A DNA stretch of 5,896 bases from Gammaproteobacteria bacterium UBA3532 (GTDB lineage: Bacteria; Pseudomonadota; Gammaproteobacteria; Enterobacterales; UBA3532), in NCBI GenBank assembly GCA_002376965.1, contig DFOV01000310.1, positions 1-5,896 of the forward strand, written 5' to 3'. Shown in pieces: positions 1 to 5,896 of the stretch. Positions within the stretch are counted from its first letter, which is position 1, and each line of letters begins with the position of its first letter. Made by a program: the position numbers and the translations under genes. A model generated the notes under the pieces. The model saw nothing but the letters and a program-made list of their open reading frames with translations, did not search any database and was not told where the DNA came from.

Positions 1-462
1 GATAGCTGGCCCCAACCAGATATAAGTAGATTCAGGCTTGGCCTGCATGGTTTGAAGTGTCTTTTCGATGATGCCATCGGCTAAACCTCGCCAGCCTGCA
101 TGGATAGCGGCTACTTGCTGTGATTGCTCATCATATACCAATACCGGTAAACAATCGGCGGTCATGACGACAGCTACCGTGCCTTTTGTCGCGGTATAGG
201 CCGCATCGACATTATGTCGGGTTAGGTCGGATTCGAGCCGAACACATTGTGTGCTATGGGTCTGCTCAAGCCAGCATGGCTCGTTCGGGAGTGCTAATTG
301 CCTTTTGAGCAACTGGCGATTTTGTTGGTAGTCTGGGTCGCCAACATGACCGCCTAAGTTAAGGCCGCTATAAGCGCCCTGACTGACGCCACCCAAGCGA
401 GTGGTCGTATATGCCTTGACTATTTTACTATCGACAGGCCAATCCGGCTCAATAGTCGTCAT
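1..462 (-). CDS. pgeF: PgeF/YfiH-family purine nucleoside phosphorylase / polyphenol oxidase (partial, 3' end off the left edge)
   Basis: The minus frame from 462 is open to the window edge and gives 154 residues, the N-terminal part of a protein usually about 240-250 long. Family features are visible: TTRLGGVS near residues 19-27, NLGGHVGD at 35-42, QTHS with H69, TADCLPV with C104, and HAGWRG with H121. H69, C104 and H121 correspond to the family's metal-site residues. Family knowledge: these cytosolic proteins were described as laccase-like oxidases (YfiH/PgeF). Homologues act as purine nucleoside phosphorylases or adenosine deaminases, and PgeF has also been linked to peptidoglycan proof-reading. 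The start at 462 was chosen because the resulting N-terminus aligns with known members. In-frame ATGs at 477 and 483 are possible. No strong ribosome binding site is seen, and the start overlaps the end of rluD by 14 bases, so translation is probably coupled to rluD. Confidence 0.93.
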   Translation of the reverse strand, partial: MTTIEPDWPVDSKIVKAYTTTRLGGVSQGAYSGLNLGGHVGDPDYQQNRQLLKRQLALPNEPCWLEQTHSTQCVRLESDLTRHNVDAAYTATKGTVAVVMTADCLPVLVYDEQSQQVAAIHAGWRGLADGIIEKTLQTMQAKPESTYIWLGPAI

Positions 463-1450
463 CCCAGTAGTCTTCATCGTCATCCCAGCCATAAGCGTTT
501 TCTACATCTTCACGCAATAAGTCGATGAGTGCCAACATATCTTCAGGCAGCGACGACTCCCATTGCATTAACTCACCACTAACAGGGTGAGCCAAGCCAA
601 GCTCTGCTGCGTGTAGTGCTTGTCGTTTGAAAGCGCGCATAAACTCGTTGAGTTCATCGCTGGCGTTGGGTATTAGCTTTAGCCGCTGCCCGTAGGTTTG
701 ATCGCCAAATAATGGGTAGCCTTTAAAGGCCATATGAACACGAATTTGATGGGTTCGTCCAGTTTCCAGCTTCACCCGCAGGTAGGTATGATTACGAAAG
801 CGTTCATGAATTCGATAATGAGTGATCGCTTCTTTACCAAGGGGGTGGACGGCCATTTTTTTTCGGTGTTTAGGATGCCGGCCAATAGGTTCTTCAATGG
901 TAGCGCCGGATACAGGCTCTCCACAACACACGGCATGATATATACGGCTGACTTTTCTTGACTGTAGTTGGTCAACCAGGTTGGCATGAGCCTGCAGCGT
1001 TTTGGCAACGACCAACAAGCCACTGGTATCTTTGTCCAGACGGTGAACGATACCTGCACGGGGAATGGTTGCCAGTGACGGATTATGAAAAAGCAGCCCG
1101 TTAACCAGCGTATCATTCTCATGCCCTGCGGCCGGATGAACCACTAGGTCTATAGGCTTGTCGATAATCATGATGCTATCGTCTTCATAAACGATATTCA
1201 GTGGAATGTCGTTGGCTTGCCACTCGCCGTGCTCTTCTATCAAACCTTGCACTTCGAGCTGTTCACCACCTAATAGCTTGTGTCGGTTTTTGGTTATGAT
1301 TTTCCCATCCACCTTTACCAGTCCATCTTTTATCCACTGCTGCAAGCGCGAGCGGGAGTAATCATCAAACAAGTGGCCAAGGACTTGATCCAGGCGTTGA
1401 CCACGGCATTCGTCGGGACAGGCTCCCGATAGCGCTACCTCATTTTTCAT
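449..1450 (-). CDS. rluD: 23S rRNA pseudouridine(1911/1915/1917) synthase RluD
   Basis: A 333-residue protein with an N-terminal S4 RNA-binding domain (about 18-75; RLDQVLGHLFDDYSRSRL) and an RluA-type catalytic domain (about 85-310). The catalytic motif HRLDKDTSG lies at 136-144 with the nucleophile Asp139, and GRTHQIRVHM lies at 231-240. Family knowledge: RluD isomerises three uridines in helix 69 of 23S rRNA during late 50S assembly and is the most growth-important of the E. coli pseudouridine synthases. Placement divergent from bamD and upstream of pgeF is the conserved gammaproteobacterial arrangement, which supports RluD over RluA or RluC. The start codon has no obvious Shine-Dalgarno sequence (upstream TAAATTACGA). 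The unusual part is the C-terminus: residues 321-333 are almost all Asp, Glu, Trp and Tyr, beyond where the E. coli protein (326 residues, from memory) would end. The stop lies 14 bases inside pgeF. Confidence 0.96.
   Translation of the reverse strand: MKNEVALSGACPDECRGQRLDQVLGHLFDDYSRSRLQQWIKDGLVKVDGKIITKNRHKLLGGEQLEVQGLIEEHGEWQANDIPLNIVYEDDSIMIIDKPIDLVVHPAAGHENDTLVNGLLFHNPSLATIPRAGIVHRLDKDTSGLLVVAKTLQAHANLVDQLQSRKVSRIYHAVCCGEPVSGATIEEPIGRHPKHRKKMAVHPLGKEAITHYRIHERFRNHTYLRVKLETGRTHQIRVHMAFKGYPLFGDQTYGQRLKLIPNASDELNEFMRAFKRQALHAAELGLAHPVSGELMQWESSLPEDMLALIDLLREDVENAYGWDDDEDYWDDDY
456..488. repeat. Short direct repeat in the 3' end of rluD, spanning the pgeF start
   Basis: The 12-mer tcgtcatcccag occurs at 456-467 and again at 477-488, an exact 21-base (seven-codon) period. 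On the coding strand it gives two copies of Trp-Asp-Asp-Asp in the RluD tail, WDDDEDY then WDDDY. Because the period is a multiple of three, each copy also contains an ATG in the pgeF frame (at 483 and 462). This looks like a small in-frame duplication that lengthened the RluD tail and duplicated the pgeF start context. The duplication is inference; the repeat itself is directly visible. Confidence 0.7.
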
Positions 1451-1548
1451 TCGTAATTTAGAAACTGGCCCTTAGTGAACGTGTCGGTTACAATGCAGTC
1501 CAATCTTAATCGCAAAATATAGTAAAGGCGAGTTTCAGCGACGAAATT
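1451..1548. promoter_or_regulatory. Divergent rluD/bamD promoter region
   Basis: This 98-base gap must hold the promoters for both rluD and bamD unless they lie inside the genes. On the plus strand TACAAT at 1489-1494 matches a sigma-70 -10 box at five of six positions and would give a leader of about 48 bases for bamD, but the -35 side (TGGCCC at 17 bases) is poor. On the minus strand TATATT at 1521-1516 is a possible -10 box for rluD, again without a good -35 box. No sigma-E-type -35/-10 pair was recognised, although bamD is sigma-E-controlled in E. coli. The exact sites are uncertain. Confidence 0.35.
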
Positions 1549-2316
1549 ATGAAGAAAATCCTACAGCGTATCTTGGTTATTCGATGGTTAGCTCTTATTG
1601 TTTTGTTAGGCTTGGCCGGTTGTGCCACCCACGACCCGCTAAAAGACGATATTCCTGCTGATGAACTGTATAAGCAGGGCAAAGAAGCCCTGGATGAAGG
1701 CCGCTATTATGATGCAGCCGATAAATTTGAGCTGCTGGAATCACGCTATCCGTTCGGGCCTCTTTCCCAGCAAGGCCAGCTTGATTTGATCTTTGTCTAT
1801 TACAAGCTCAACGACAGTGCCTCTGCTTTAGCATCTGCGGATCGCTTTATTCGCCTATATCCCAACCACCCGCATGTTGATTACGCTTATTACATGCGCG
1901 GGCTGATCAACTTTAATATTGATAAAAGTGTGTTACAGAAAATGTTTAACACCGACTTCTCACAACGTGATGCGGGTTCTTCGCGCCAGTCTTTTCAAGA
2001 TTTCAGTGCGTTGCTTAAGCGCTTTCCTGAAAGTGATTATGCCAACGACGCCCGCAAACGGATGATATTTCTGCGCAACTCTCTAGCGGAATATGAGCTG
2101 CATGTTGCGCGCTACTATATGGAGCGCGGGGCCTACTTAGCAGCAGCGAATCGTGCCAAGTATGTCGTAGAAAACTACCCTCAAAGTCCGGCCAATATTG
2201 ATGCACTGAAACTGATGGTATCGGCCTATAAGATTCTCGGCTTGGATGAACTGGCGGAAAATGCGCACAACACGCTGCGCTTTAACTTTCCTGAAGCAGC
2301 CCCCATGATTGAATAA
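1549..2316 (+). CDS. bamD: Outer membrane protein assembly factor BamD (lipoprotein)
   Basis: A 255-residue precursor, close to E. coli BamD (245). The first 24 residues form a lipoprotein signal: Lys and Arg at the N-terminus, a hydrophobic core, then lipobox LAGC with the lipidated Cys25. The residue after Cys is Ala, not Asp, which fits outer-membrane sorting. The mature part is made of TPR-like helical pairs starting around residue 37 (DELYKQGKEALDEGRYYDAA), including the BamD-typical stretch around 135-175 with SQRDAGSS and LLKRFPESDYANDAR. Family knowledge: BamD sits on the periplasmic face of the outer membrane, binds BamA and recognises C-terminal beta-signals of outer-membrane proteins. 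It is essential in E. coli. The start at 1549 is fixed by the signal peptide; the nearest purine-rich site (AAAGGCGAG, about 1525-1533) is too far upstream to be a normal ribosome binding site. It is convergent with glnB across a shared terminator. Confidence 0.97.
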   Translation: MKKILQRILVIRWLALIVLLGLAGCATHDPLKDDIPADELYKQGKEALDEGRYYDAADKFELLESRYPFGPLSQQGQLDLIFVYYKLNDSASALASADRFIRLYPNHPHVDYAYYMRGLINFNIDKSVLQKMFNTDFSQRDAGSSRQSFQDFSALLKRFPESDYANDARKRMIFLRNSLAEYELHVARYYMERGAYLAAANRAKYVVENYPQSPANIDALKLMVSAYKILGLDELAENAHNTLRFNFPEAAPMIE

Positions 2317-2337
2317 GCTGTTCATTTAGAAAGAGCT

Positions 2338-2376
2338 CCAATAAAAAAGCCTCGTTCAACGAGGCTTTTTTATTGG
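2338..2376. terminator. Bidirectional rho-independent terminator between bamD and glnB
   Basis: A perfect 17-bp inverted repeat: left arm 2338-2354, 5-base loop TTCAA at 2355-2359, right arm 2360-2376. The GC-rich core GCCTCG/CGAGGC is flanked by A6 on one side and T6 on the other, so either strand yields a stem followed by a U-tract. It lies 22 bases after the bamD stop and 16 bases after the glnB stop, as expected for a terminator shared by two convergent genes. Confidence 0.95.
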
Positions 2377-2391
2377 AATGTTCTTAAGGGT

Positions 2392-2742
<351 letters not shown>

Positions 2743-2775
2743 TTATATTCTTTTGAACCCTAACGACCTTTTAAT

Positions 2776-2804
2776 AGTGTAGATGGCAACACCCACAGTT
2801 TCAA
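2776..2804 (-). promoter_or_regulatory. Probable sigma-70 promoter of glnB
   Basis: Read on the minus strand, the -35 box is TTGAAA (2804-2799; five of six consensus bases), followed by a 17-base spacer and the -10 box TACACT (2781-2776; four of six). Transcription would start near 2769, giving a leader of about 38 bases. No sigma-54 element (GG, ten bases, GC) was found in the gap, so the site looks constitutive rather than NtrC-driven. Read-through from nadE remains possible because no terminator is visible between the genes. Confidence 0.55.
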
Positions 2805-2847
2805 AAGCTGCAATCAAATTTATTCTTAGTTCCTATCCAACCCCGAA

Positions 2848-4464
2848 CTACTTTCGATTAAACCCCGACGTAATGGGGTAACGACGATCTCGTCCGAAAG
2901 CGCGAGGCCCCACTTTCACCCCTGGAGCAGCCTGACGCCGCTTATGTTCACTGATAGTGACCAAATGAATCACACGACGAACATCGTCTTCGGCAAACCC
3001 TTTGCTGATAATGTCTTCAGCACTCAAATCCTGCTCAATGTAATATTCCAATATTTTATCCAAGTCATCATACTCGGGCAGAGAATCCTGATCCACTTGA
3101 TCCGGAGCTAACTCAGCTGACGGAGGTCGATCGATAACACGCTGAGGAATGATCTCACCATCCCGGTTACGAAAATTAGACAGTCGATAGACCATGGTTT
3201 TAGGCACATCTTTTAACACATCAAAACCACCAGCCATGTCACCATACAGCGTTGCATAACCTACAGCCATCTCACTTTTATTACCTGTAGTTAATACCAA
3301 TTTACCGGTCTTGTTTGAAAGCGCCATCAAGAACACACCACGGCAACGGCTTTGCAGGTTCTCTTCGGTGGTATCGCGTTCTGTGCCAGCGAAAAATGGA
3401 GCCAAGCTCCCCATAAAAGAATCGACCATTGACTCGATCGATACGATATCAAAAGCACACCCGAGTTTTGCGGCCTGTTTTTCGGCATCTTCCACACTGA
3501 TATCAGCGGTATAGCGATAAGGCATCATCACCGCATGCACTTTATCGGCCCCTAATGCATCACAAGCAATCGCCAAAGTTAACGCTGAATCGATGCCACC
3601 CGACAACCCCAATACCACACCAGGAAAACGGTTTTTAGTGACATAATCTCGCACACCAAGAACTAGCGCCTGATACAGAGACGCTTCCAGTGAAGAAAAG
3701 GGAACAGATTGCCCATGCCATTTACCGCTTTCGCGCTGCCAGGTTACCTGGCTAACACAGGTTTCAAACCCCGGCAGAGCAATCACTATATTACCCTGCT
3801 CGTCGACAACCTTGGAGTGACCATCAAACACCAGCTCATCCTGAGCCCCGACCTGGTTGACATAGACAATAGGTAACCTGGCTCGCTGTTGGCGCGCTTT
3901 AATCGCTTCGATACGCGCATCCAGCTGAGGATAACTATAGGGTGACGCATTGAGACTAACGACTAGCTCAACCTGCTCATTCGCATAAGCTTCTACGACA
4001 CCAGCTACCCAAAGATCTTCACAGATAGCCACACCGATCTTTACCCCTTTGTGCTCTACAACACAAAGCCGCTCACCCGGAGTAAAATAACGTTTCTCGT
4101 CAAATACAGCATAGTTTGGCAATTGCCACTTAAAATAGGTGCCAACAATTTCCCCGCCACGAATACATAGCGCAGCATTATGACAATCACCATTTTTTAT
4201 CCAGGGAAGACCAACAAAGACCATGGTTTCCGGCAAGCTTGCTGTTACCAAAGCAATGCGTTCTAGCTGTTTCTGAACCCGCTGATGAAGCTCTTCTCGC
4301 AGCAGCAAATCTTCGGGAGGGTAGCCCGTCAACACCAGCTCAGGAAAAACGATGATGTCGGCAGCTGAGTTATCCTCTATAACCGAGATAACACTTTCGG
4401 CGTTCTGTTCTATTGCGCCGACAAGGGGATTAATTTGTGCCAAACAGAAGGAGATATCGCTCAT
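2848..4464 (-). CDS. nadE: Glutamine-dependent NAD+ synthetase
   Basis: A 538-residue two-domain enzyme converting deamido-NAD+ (NaAD) to NAD+ with ATP and glutamine, the last step of NAD+ synthesis, in the cytosol. The N-terminal nitrilase-type glutaminase domain (about 1-260) shows the Glu42-Lys112-Cys148 triad: Glu42 in PELVLTGYPPEDLL, Lys112 just before QLPNY and VFDEKRYF, and Cys148 in ICEDLW. The C-terminal ATP-pyrophosphatase domain carries the P-loop SGGIDS (288-293) and TTGNKSE (392-398). The frame stays open upstream to 4737, which would add 91 residues. The start at 4464 was preferred because MSDISFCLAQINPLVG is the normal family N-terminus, the resulting length matches the family (about 540), the extension is AT-rich and resembles nothing known, and a promoter-like site lies inside it. 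The Shine-Dalgarno signal is weak. glnB follows downstream, suggesting a nitrogen-status connection. Confidence 0.95.
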   Translation of the reverse strand: MSDISFCLAQINPLVGAIEQNAESVISVIEDNSAADIIVFPELVLTGYPPEDLLLREELHQRVQKQLERIALVTASLPETMVFVGLPWIKNGDCHNAALCIRGGEIVGTYFKWQLPNYAVFDEKRYFTPGERLCVVEHKGVKIGVAICEDLWVAGVVEAYANEQVELVVSLNASPYSYPQLDARIEAIKARQQRARLPIVYVNQVGAQDELVFDGHSKVVDEQGNIVIALPGFETCVSQVTWQRESGKWHGQSVPFSSLEASLYQALVLGVRDYVTKNRFPGVVLGLSGGIDSALTLAIACDALGADKVHAVMMPYRYTADISVEDAEKQAAKLGCAFDIVSIESMVDSFMGSLAPFFAGTERDTTEENLQSRCRGVFLMALSNKTGKLVLTTGNKSEMAVGYATLYGDMAGGFDVLKDVPKTMVYRLSNFRNRDGEIIPQRVIDRPPSAELAPDQVDQDSLPEYDDLDKILEYYIEQDLSAEDIISKGFAEDDVRRVIHLVTISEHKRRQAAPGVKVGPRAFGRDRRYPITSGFNRK

Positions 4465-4527
4465 AGATGCAATCAATTTATTTATGGTGGATTTAGATCG
4501 TAGGAATCGACCCATGTAATGGGCGCT

Positions 4528-4556
4528 ATTGTCCTTCAAAGAGTAGTAAATGGCAA
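4528..4556 (-). promoter_or_regulatory. Candidate sigma-70 promoter of nadE
   Basis: On the minus strand TTGCCA (4556-4551, five of six for -35), a 17-base spacer, and GACAAT (4533-4528, four of six for -10) lie 64 bases before the preferred nadE start. Transcription would begin near 4521, inside the open extension, so an mRNA from here could only encode the 538-residue form. The call rests on a consensus match by eye in AT-rich DNA, where chance matches are frequent. Confidence 0.4.
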
Positions 4557-4781
4557 TGCCGCGACGCAGGCTATAGCTTCGACATACCACCCAAGGCAAA
4601 TAATAAATTTTATCTACCGTATAAATATTAGAAACACCTAAAGCAAGTATGATTAATATCATCATTAGTTGGAAAAAATATAAGAAACCCCTCAAAGCCC
4701 CTTTATTTAACCTATCACATCCCCTTGAGTGCCCCATTCCCCCTCTTCAATTCCGCATCGCACAAAAGGGTTAATTATTAA

Positions 4782-4809
4782 TTCAACCGCTAGATGATGC
4801 ACTTATTAT
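4782..4809 (+). promoter_or_regulatory. Weak candidate promoter of the sugar dehydrogenase gene
   Basis: TATTAT at 4804-4809 matches the -10 consensus at five of six positions. The -35 side, TTCAAC at 4782-4787 with a 16-base spacer, matches only three of six. Transcription from about 4816 would give a leader of roughly 120 bases that includes the whole inverted repeat at 4832-4890. An activator could compensate for the poor -35 box, but no operator was recognised. Confidence 0.25.
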
Positions 4810-4831
4810 AGATATGATTGCTATATATCAT

Positions 4832-4890
4832 AAATTACCTGTATTCACCTTTACACCTCACAGACTCCCGTAAGGGCTGAAAGGTAATTT
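4832..4890 (+). repeat. Inverted repeat in the presumed leader of the sugar dehydrogenase gene
   Basis: AAATTACCT (4832-4840) and AGGTAATTT (4882-4890) are perfect 9-base complements separated by 41 bases. Inside them is a small potential hairpin, CCC-GTAA-GGG (4867-4876), with outer CAG (4861-4863) and CTG (4877-4879) pairing across a 3-base bulge. The right outer arm covers AAAGG, the ribosome binding site that would serve the upstream in-frame ATG at 4893. The fold is inferred from complementarity only. Confidence 0.45.
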
Positions 4891-4937
4891 TGATGCTCAG
4901 TTTTTTCACGATCATATGCAATGACAAGAGGTATTCC

Positions 4938-5896
4938 ATGGGTTCCCGATCTACATTATTGTTAGCAGGAATTCTGGGGGCAGGCCTGTCGCTGATTTCG
5001 GCGACGACACAGGCTGTTCCACAGGGCTTTGTCAAGGAACGAGTATTTGCCGGTAAGAATGTCAATGGCCCACAAAAAGTGGACTTTGGCGGCGACGGCT
5101 CCATTTTCATCATTGGTGCAGGTAAGCTCCAATATTTTAAAGACATCAACGATCAAGGCCGGATCACCTTTGATGTCAGTAACCGCGATGCTCGCCATAG
5201 CCTTCACGGCATGGCCGTTCACCCCGGCTACCCTGACGTACCCTTTGTTTACCTATTGTGGAACAACGCCTGGGGTAAAAATGGTAATCGTCTGACTCGA
5301 ATCGAAGTCAACCCCGCAGACGGCCGCTATGTTCAAGACTCCGAAACCACTTTACTCGATAAATGGTGTGTTGCTGATTGGGACGCGCATGCATACGGCG
5401 ATATCAAATTTGGTCCTGATGGCTTTTTGTACTTAAGCTGGGCCGATGGAACGCGCCCGCAAGGCACCGAAGATAACGGTGACTGGGACGATCGCGGCCT
5501 TGCACCAGGCCAATCCTGTAACGATCCCGCCAACGAGGGCGGTGGCTATCGAACACAGGATCATCTGACCCCAAATGACGAGCTATTGTTAAACGGCACT
5601 GTTCTGCGCCTTGATCCCATGACAGGCGAAGCTGCACCAGGCAACTGGAACATTGGCAAGGGCGTTGCGGAAGATGATCGCGTTATTGCATGGGGCTTGC
5701 GCAATCCATACCGCTTTACCGTTGCCCCATGGGGTGAAATTTTTGTATCCGATGTTGGCTGGAACGAGGTTGAGGAAATCAACCTGATCGCCAACCCACT
5801 TGGCGAGCCGCCCAACTTTGGCTGGCCATGTTATGAAGGTGGCGACAATATGACCGCCATCATCAATGGCAACACCTACGGTGCCGAAACCAACTA
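4938..5896 (+). CDS. Secreted PQQ-dependent glucose/sorbosone dehydrogenase-like protein (partial, 3' end off the right edge)
   Basis: The plus frame is open from 4938 to the window end, giving 319 residues without a stop. Residues 1-26 form a Sec signal peptide (SRSTLLLAGILGAGLSLI, probable cleavage after TTQA), so the protein is exported to the periplasm or beyond. The rest resembles the soluble glucose/sorbosone dehydrogenase beta-propeller family: HSLHGMAVHPGYPD (87-100), HAYGDIKFGPDGFLYLSWADG (151-171, Gly-Asp and FGPDG typical), NGTVLRLDP (219-227), GLRNPYRF (253-260, with Arg255 and Asn256 typical of the family), SDVGWNEVEEINLI (271-284) and NFGWPCYEG (293-301). Family knowledge: such enzymes oxidise sugars or aldose-like substrates with PQQ; the substrate here is unknown and the C-terminus is unseen. 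The start at 4938 has a good Shine-Dalgarno site (AAGAGG, 4926-4931, six bases away). An in-frame ATG at 4893 would add 15 residues and spoil the signal peptide. Confidence 0.85.
   Translation, partial: MGSRSTLLLAGILGAGLSLISATTQAVPQGFVKERVFAGKNVNGPQKVDFGGDGSIFIIGAGKLQYFKDINDQGRITFDVSNRDARHSLHGMAVHPGYPDVPFVYLLWNNAWGKNGNRLTRIEVNPADGRYVQDSETTLLDKWCVADWDAHAYGDIKFGPDGFLYLSWADGTRPQGTEDNGDWDDRGLAPGQSCNDPANEGGGYRTQDHLTPNDELLLNGTVLRLDPMTGEAAPGNWNIGKGVAEDDRVIAWGLRNPYRFTVAPWGEIFVSDVGWNEVEEINLIANPLGEPPNFGWPCYEGGDNMTAIINGNTYGAETN

Larger units (their letters stand above)
4465..4937. other. AT-rich divergent intergenic region between nadE and the sugar dehydrogenase gene
   Basis: This 473-base stretch has no gene I can support. 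The minus frame is open from 4737 into nadE and would encode a hydrophobic run (FFQLMMILIILALGV), but this reads like chance translation of AT-rich DNA. It contains the candidate nadE promoter (4528-4556), an AT palindrome TTAATTATTAA (4771-4781), a candidate plus-strand promoter (4782-4809), and a leader with an inverted repeat (4832-4890). No terminator, tRNA or known riboswitch motif was recognised. Confidence 0.7.

Noticed and set aside
772..1122. A second minus-strand reading frame of 116 codons inside rluD, and a shorter plus-strand frame at 734-961
   Set aside because: Both lie wholly within the strongly supported rluD, in other frames, with no recognisable protein motif.
2015..2325. 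Minus-strand open frames antisense to bamD
   Set aside because: They are short, overlap each other, lie opposite a well-supported gene and contain no recognisable motif.
4600..4700. Possible small membrane protein (hydrophobic run MMILIILALGV) upstream of nadE
   Set aside because: The frame runs straight into nadE without its own stop, has no clear ribosome binding site, and AT-rich DNA readily yields Ile/Leu/Phe runs by chance.
4811..4831. ATGAT...ATCAT inverted repeat as a possible operator
   Set aside because: The arms are only five bases in very AT-rich DNA and match no regulator site I recognise; chance is the simpler explanation.
4835..5815. Several minus-strand open frames (for example 4962-5222, 5404-5637 and 5561-5815) opposite the sugar dehydrogenase gene
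   Set aside because: The plus strand gives a continuous protein with signal peptide and family motifs across this region. The minus frames overlap one another and show no family features.

Overview
The window looks like a chromosomal segment of a gammaproteobacterium, probably marine and free-living. The evidence is the bamD, rluD and pgeF block, in which bamD is divergent from rluD-pgeF as in Escherichia coli and Pseudomonas, and close sequence agreement with gammaproteobacterial GlnB and RluD. Base composition is moderate, apart from an AT-rich gap at about 4465-4860. No mobile element, tRNA, rRNA or CRISPR array was seen, and the species cannot be named from this sequence.

Left part (1-2376): the minus strand carries rluD (23S rRNA pseudouridine synthase) followed, with a 14-base overlap, by pgeF (multicopper-oxidase-like YfiH family), which runs off the left edge. 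A 98-base gap separates rluD from the divergent bamD, the lipoprotein of the outer-membrane protein assembly complex. bamD ends at a perfect 17-bp bidirectional terminator that it shares with the convergent glnB.

Middle (2392-4464): the minus strand carries nadE (glutamine-dependent NAD+ synthetase) and, 117 bases downstream of it, glnB (PII nitrogen sensor). glnB has its own good sigma-70-type promoter in that gap. The pairing joins a glutamine-consuming step of NAD+ synthesis to the protein that senses glutamine, 2-oxoglutarate and adenylate status, which suggests a functional link. The nadE reading frame is open for 91 codons upstream of the likely start. Family length, N-terminal motif and a promoter-like site all favour the shorter 538-residue protein.

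Right part (4465-5896): a 473-base AT-rich divergent control region is followed on the plus strand by an exported beta-propeller protein of the PQQ-dependent glucose/sorbosone dehydrogenase type, cut by the right edge. Its presumed leader contains a 9-bp inverted repeat and ACCT repeats complementary to its ribosome binding site.

Most of the window is ordinary housekeeping. I see no clear undescribed system. The points most worth a second look are the nadE-glnB pair, the leader of the sugar dehydrogenase gene, and the repeated acidic tail of RluD, whose codons overlap the start of pgeF.
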